Source: Phycisphaeraceae bacterium (GTDB lineage Bacteria > Planctomycetota > Phycisphaerae > Phycisphaerales > Zrk34). Taken from it: DNA of 7,151 nucleotides. A program made the translations under genes and the position numbers. The stretch covers positions 1-7,151 of the forward strand of contig JANQJT010000275.1 of assembly GCA_028281485.1 (NCBI GenBank). Reading direction: 5' to 3'. Under the pieces are notes generated by a model, which worked only from the letters and a program-made list of their open reading frames with translations, did not search any database and was not told the origin of the DNA. This document shows positions 5,948-7,151 of this stretch, in pieces (position 1 is the first letter of the stretch; each line of letters opens with the position of its first letter).

Positions 5948-6903
5948 AACTCGGCATCGTCATCCTCAACTACCGCACGCCCGACCTCACGTTGGACTGC
6001 CTCCGCTCGCTCATCGCCGAGCGCGACGCCATGCAGACGGCGGGGGGGTTGCGCGTCGTCGTGGTCGACAACCACTCCGACGACGGCTCCGCCCAGGCCA
6101 TCGCCAAAACCATCGAAGCCGAATCGATCGGCGACTGGGTCGAGCTGCTCCCGCTCGATGAAAACCTCGGCTTCGCCGGCGGCAACAACCCCGGCGTCGA
6201 CCGACTGATCGACTGCCAATACGTCCTGCTGCTCAACAGCGACACCGTCGTCCATCCCGGCTGCCTGGCGCACTGCGTCGCCGTCATGGATCGCGACGAC
6301 ACGATCGGCGTCATGTCCGGCCTCGTCCTCAACGCCGACGGCACGCCACAGAACGTCACACGCACGTTCCCCAACCCGCTGCGCTCCACCGTCGAATCGC
6401 TCGGCCTGCCGTGGAAACTGCCCAGGCTGTTCGGCTGGGCCGACACCGACGACCTGACGTGGGACCGCATGACCACCACGCGCGACGTCGACTGGGTCGG
6501 CGGCGCGTTCATGCTCATCTGCCGCACCGTCATCGACAAGATCGCCTGCCTCGACGACGACTTCTTCTTCTACGGCGAGGACATCGAGTTCTGTCACCGC
6601 GTCTGGCGCAACGGCTGGCGTGTTCACTACGCGCCCGGACCACCGACCACCCACCTCGGCGGCGCCTCGTCCGACCCCGACCAGCTCCCCGCCCTGCACC
6701 GGAGCAAGCTCCAGTGGCGCGCCCGCTACCTCGTCCAGCGCAAGTGCTACGGCTGGCTGGCGATGATCTGGCTGCGTGCCGTGGATCTGGCCGTCTGGTC
6801 GGCGCGACTCGTGTGGCGCTTCGTCACCGGCAAGCGCGACGTGCGCTTCCAGCTCGCAAGGCAGAACGTCAACATCCTCCGCGGGAGACTGTTCAGCCCG
6901 TGA
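5944..6903 (+). CDS. Glycosyltransferase family 2, rhamnosyltransferase-like
   Basis: This 319-residue GT-A enzyme is of the type often annotated as rhamnosyltransferase or WbbL-like. It begins with GIVILNYRTPDLTLDCLRSL, then VVVDNHSDDGS and ENLGFAGGNNPGV, all typical of that group. The metal-binding position is LLNSD (N98-S99-D100). VGGAFMLICR and FFFYGEDIEFCHR (with Glu212-Asp213) mark the acceptor side and the catalytic base region. The C terminus holds an amphipathic to hydrophobic segment at about 269-296 (YGWLAMIWLRAVDLAVWSARLVW) flanked by Arg and Lys, suggesting peripheral membrane contact. The start is the ATG in an ATGA overlap; no Shine-Dalgarno is visible. A run of seven G at 6042-6048 lies in the early coding region without disturbing the frame. 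Rhamnose as donor is a family-level guess; other deoxysugars are possible. Confidence 0.9.
   Translation: MKLGIVILNYRTPDLTLDCLRSLIAERDAMQTAGGLRVVVVDNHSDDGSAQAIAKTIEAESIGDWVELLPLDENLGFAGGNNPGVDRLIDCQYVLLLNSDTVVHPGCLAHCVAVMDRDDTIGVMSGLVLNADGTPQNVTRTFPNPLRSTVESLGLPWKLPRLFGWADTDDLTWDRMTTTRDVDWVGGAFMLICRTVIDKIACLDDDFFFYGEDIEFCHRVWRNGWRVHYAPGPPTTHLGGASSDPDQLPALHRSKLQWRARYLVQRKCYGWLAMIWLRAVDLAVWSARLVWRFVTGKRDVRFQLARQNVNILRGRLFSP
6883..6888 (+). promoter_or_regulatory. Possible Shine-Dalgarno site for the last gene
   Basis: GGGAGA lies 11 bases before the GTG at 6900, inside the last codons of the preceding gene. The match to the anti-Shine-Dalgarno sequence is partial and the spacing slightly long, so it is only modest support for the GTG start. 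Confidence 0.35.
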
Positions 6904-7151
6904 CCCGACCGATCCGCATCGCCTTCGCCCTGCCCGGTCTGCACCGCGTCGTACGCGGCGCGGAGGTCGCACTCGAATCGGTCGCCGAGCGGCTCGCCAA
7001 TCGGCCCGAGTTCGACATCACCCTCTTCGGCTCAGGCCCGGCCCGCGACGACCAACCCTACCGCTACAGCCGCGTCGACTGCGTCGCACGTGAAACCTTC
7101 ACCCGCCTCCCGTCCATGCCCGTCTTCCGCAACGACTGCGCCTGGGAGGAA
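6900..7151 (+). CDS. Glycosyltransferase family 4, N-terminal part (cut by window end)
   Basis: Eighty-four codons are present before the window ends, with no stop. The protein begins VTRPIRIAFALPGLHRVVRGAEVALESVAERLA: a hydrophobic strand, then a basic loop with RGAE at 19-22, then a helix, as in the acceptor-side half of GT-B enzymes. FDITLFGSGPARDDQPYRYSRVDCV follows, and then RETFTRLPSMPVFRNDCAWEE. The PGLHRV-RGAEVA opening and the later FGSG and RETF segments are reminiscent, from memory, of a GT4 group seen in bacterial polysaccharide loci. The donor domain with its E-x7-E motif should lie just beyond the edge. The GTG start overlaps the preceding stop as GTGA. The sugar specificity is unknown. 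Confidence 0.75.
   Translation, partial: MTRPIRIAFALPGLHRVVRGAEVALESVAERLANRPEFDITLFGSGPARDDQPYRYSRVDCVARETFTRLPSMPVFRNDCAWEE

Noticed and set aside
5845..6972. A 375-codon minus-strand open frame opposite the second GT2 gene
   Set aside because: Same explanation: it spans three plus-strand genes and their overlaps and shows no domain.
1..7151. Search for CRISPR arrays, insertion sequences, tRNA genes or attachment sites
   Set aside because: Coding sequence fills nearly the whole window. No repeat array, transposase, terminal inverted repeat or tRNA-like sequence was seen by eye.

Overview
The window is one uninterrupted, plus-strand operon segment from a GC-rich bacterium. It carries an exopolysaccharide, capsule or O-antigen assembly locus: six glycosyltransferases (the last cut by the window end) and one multi-spanning Wzy/O-antigen-ligase-like membrane protein, preceded by the last codons of another gene. 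Third codon positions are strongly biased to C. Several proteins (those starting at 2218, 3324, 4724 and 6900) resemble, from memory of the families, glycan-assembly proteins common in Planctomycetes and Cyanobacteria. The base composition and the packing of genes fit a planctomycete, perhaps a Phycisphaerae relative. That assignment is an inference; no rRNA or other marker gene is present.

Layout, all on the plus strand: end of an unknown gene (2-43); GT-A fold family 2 glycosyltransferase (40-963); GT-B family 4-like glycosyltransferase (980-2221); second GT4 enzyme (2218-3327); polytopic O-antigen polymerase/ligase-like protein (3324-4727); third GT4 enzyme with a distinctive N-terminal half (4724-5947); rhamnosyltransferase-like GT2 enzyme (5944-6903); N-terminal 84 residues of a further GT4 enzyme (6900 to the edge). 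There is no gene-free stretch longer than 16 bases, and no promoter, terminator, RNA gene, mobile element or CRISPR array was seen.

The likely division of labour is that the cytoplasmic transferases add sugars one at a time to a lipid-linked acceptor, and the membrane protein polymerises or ligates the exported oligosaccharide. The initiating phosphoglycosyltransferase, flippase and export or chain-length proteins are not in this window and would be expected in the flanks. Donor sugars and linkages cannot be read from the sequence.

The most striking structural feature is the junction pattern. Six of the seven gene junctions are exact 4-base stop/start overlaps (ATGA or GTGA). The exception (963/980) is a 20-bp tandem duplication of what was evidently another GTGA junction. 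The duplication leaves a seven-codon minicistron that bridges the two genes by two successive GTGA overlaps. No clearly new biological system is visible; this is an accessory glycan locus with an unusual, well-preserved translational-coupling architecture.
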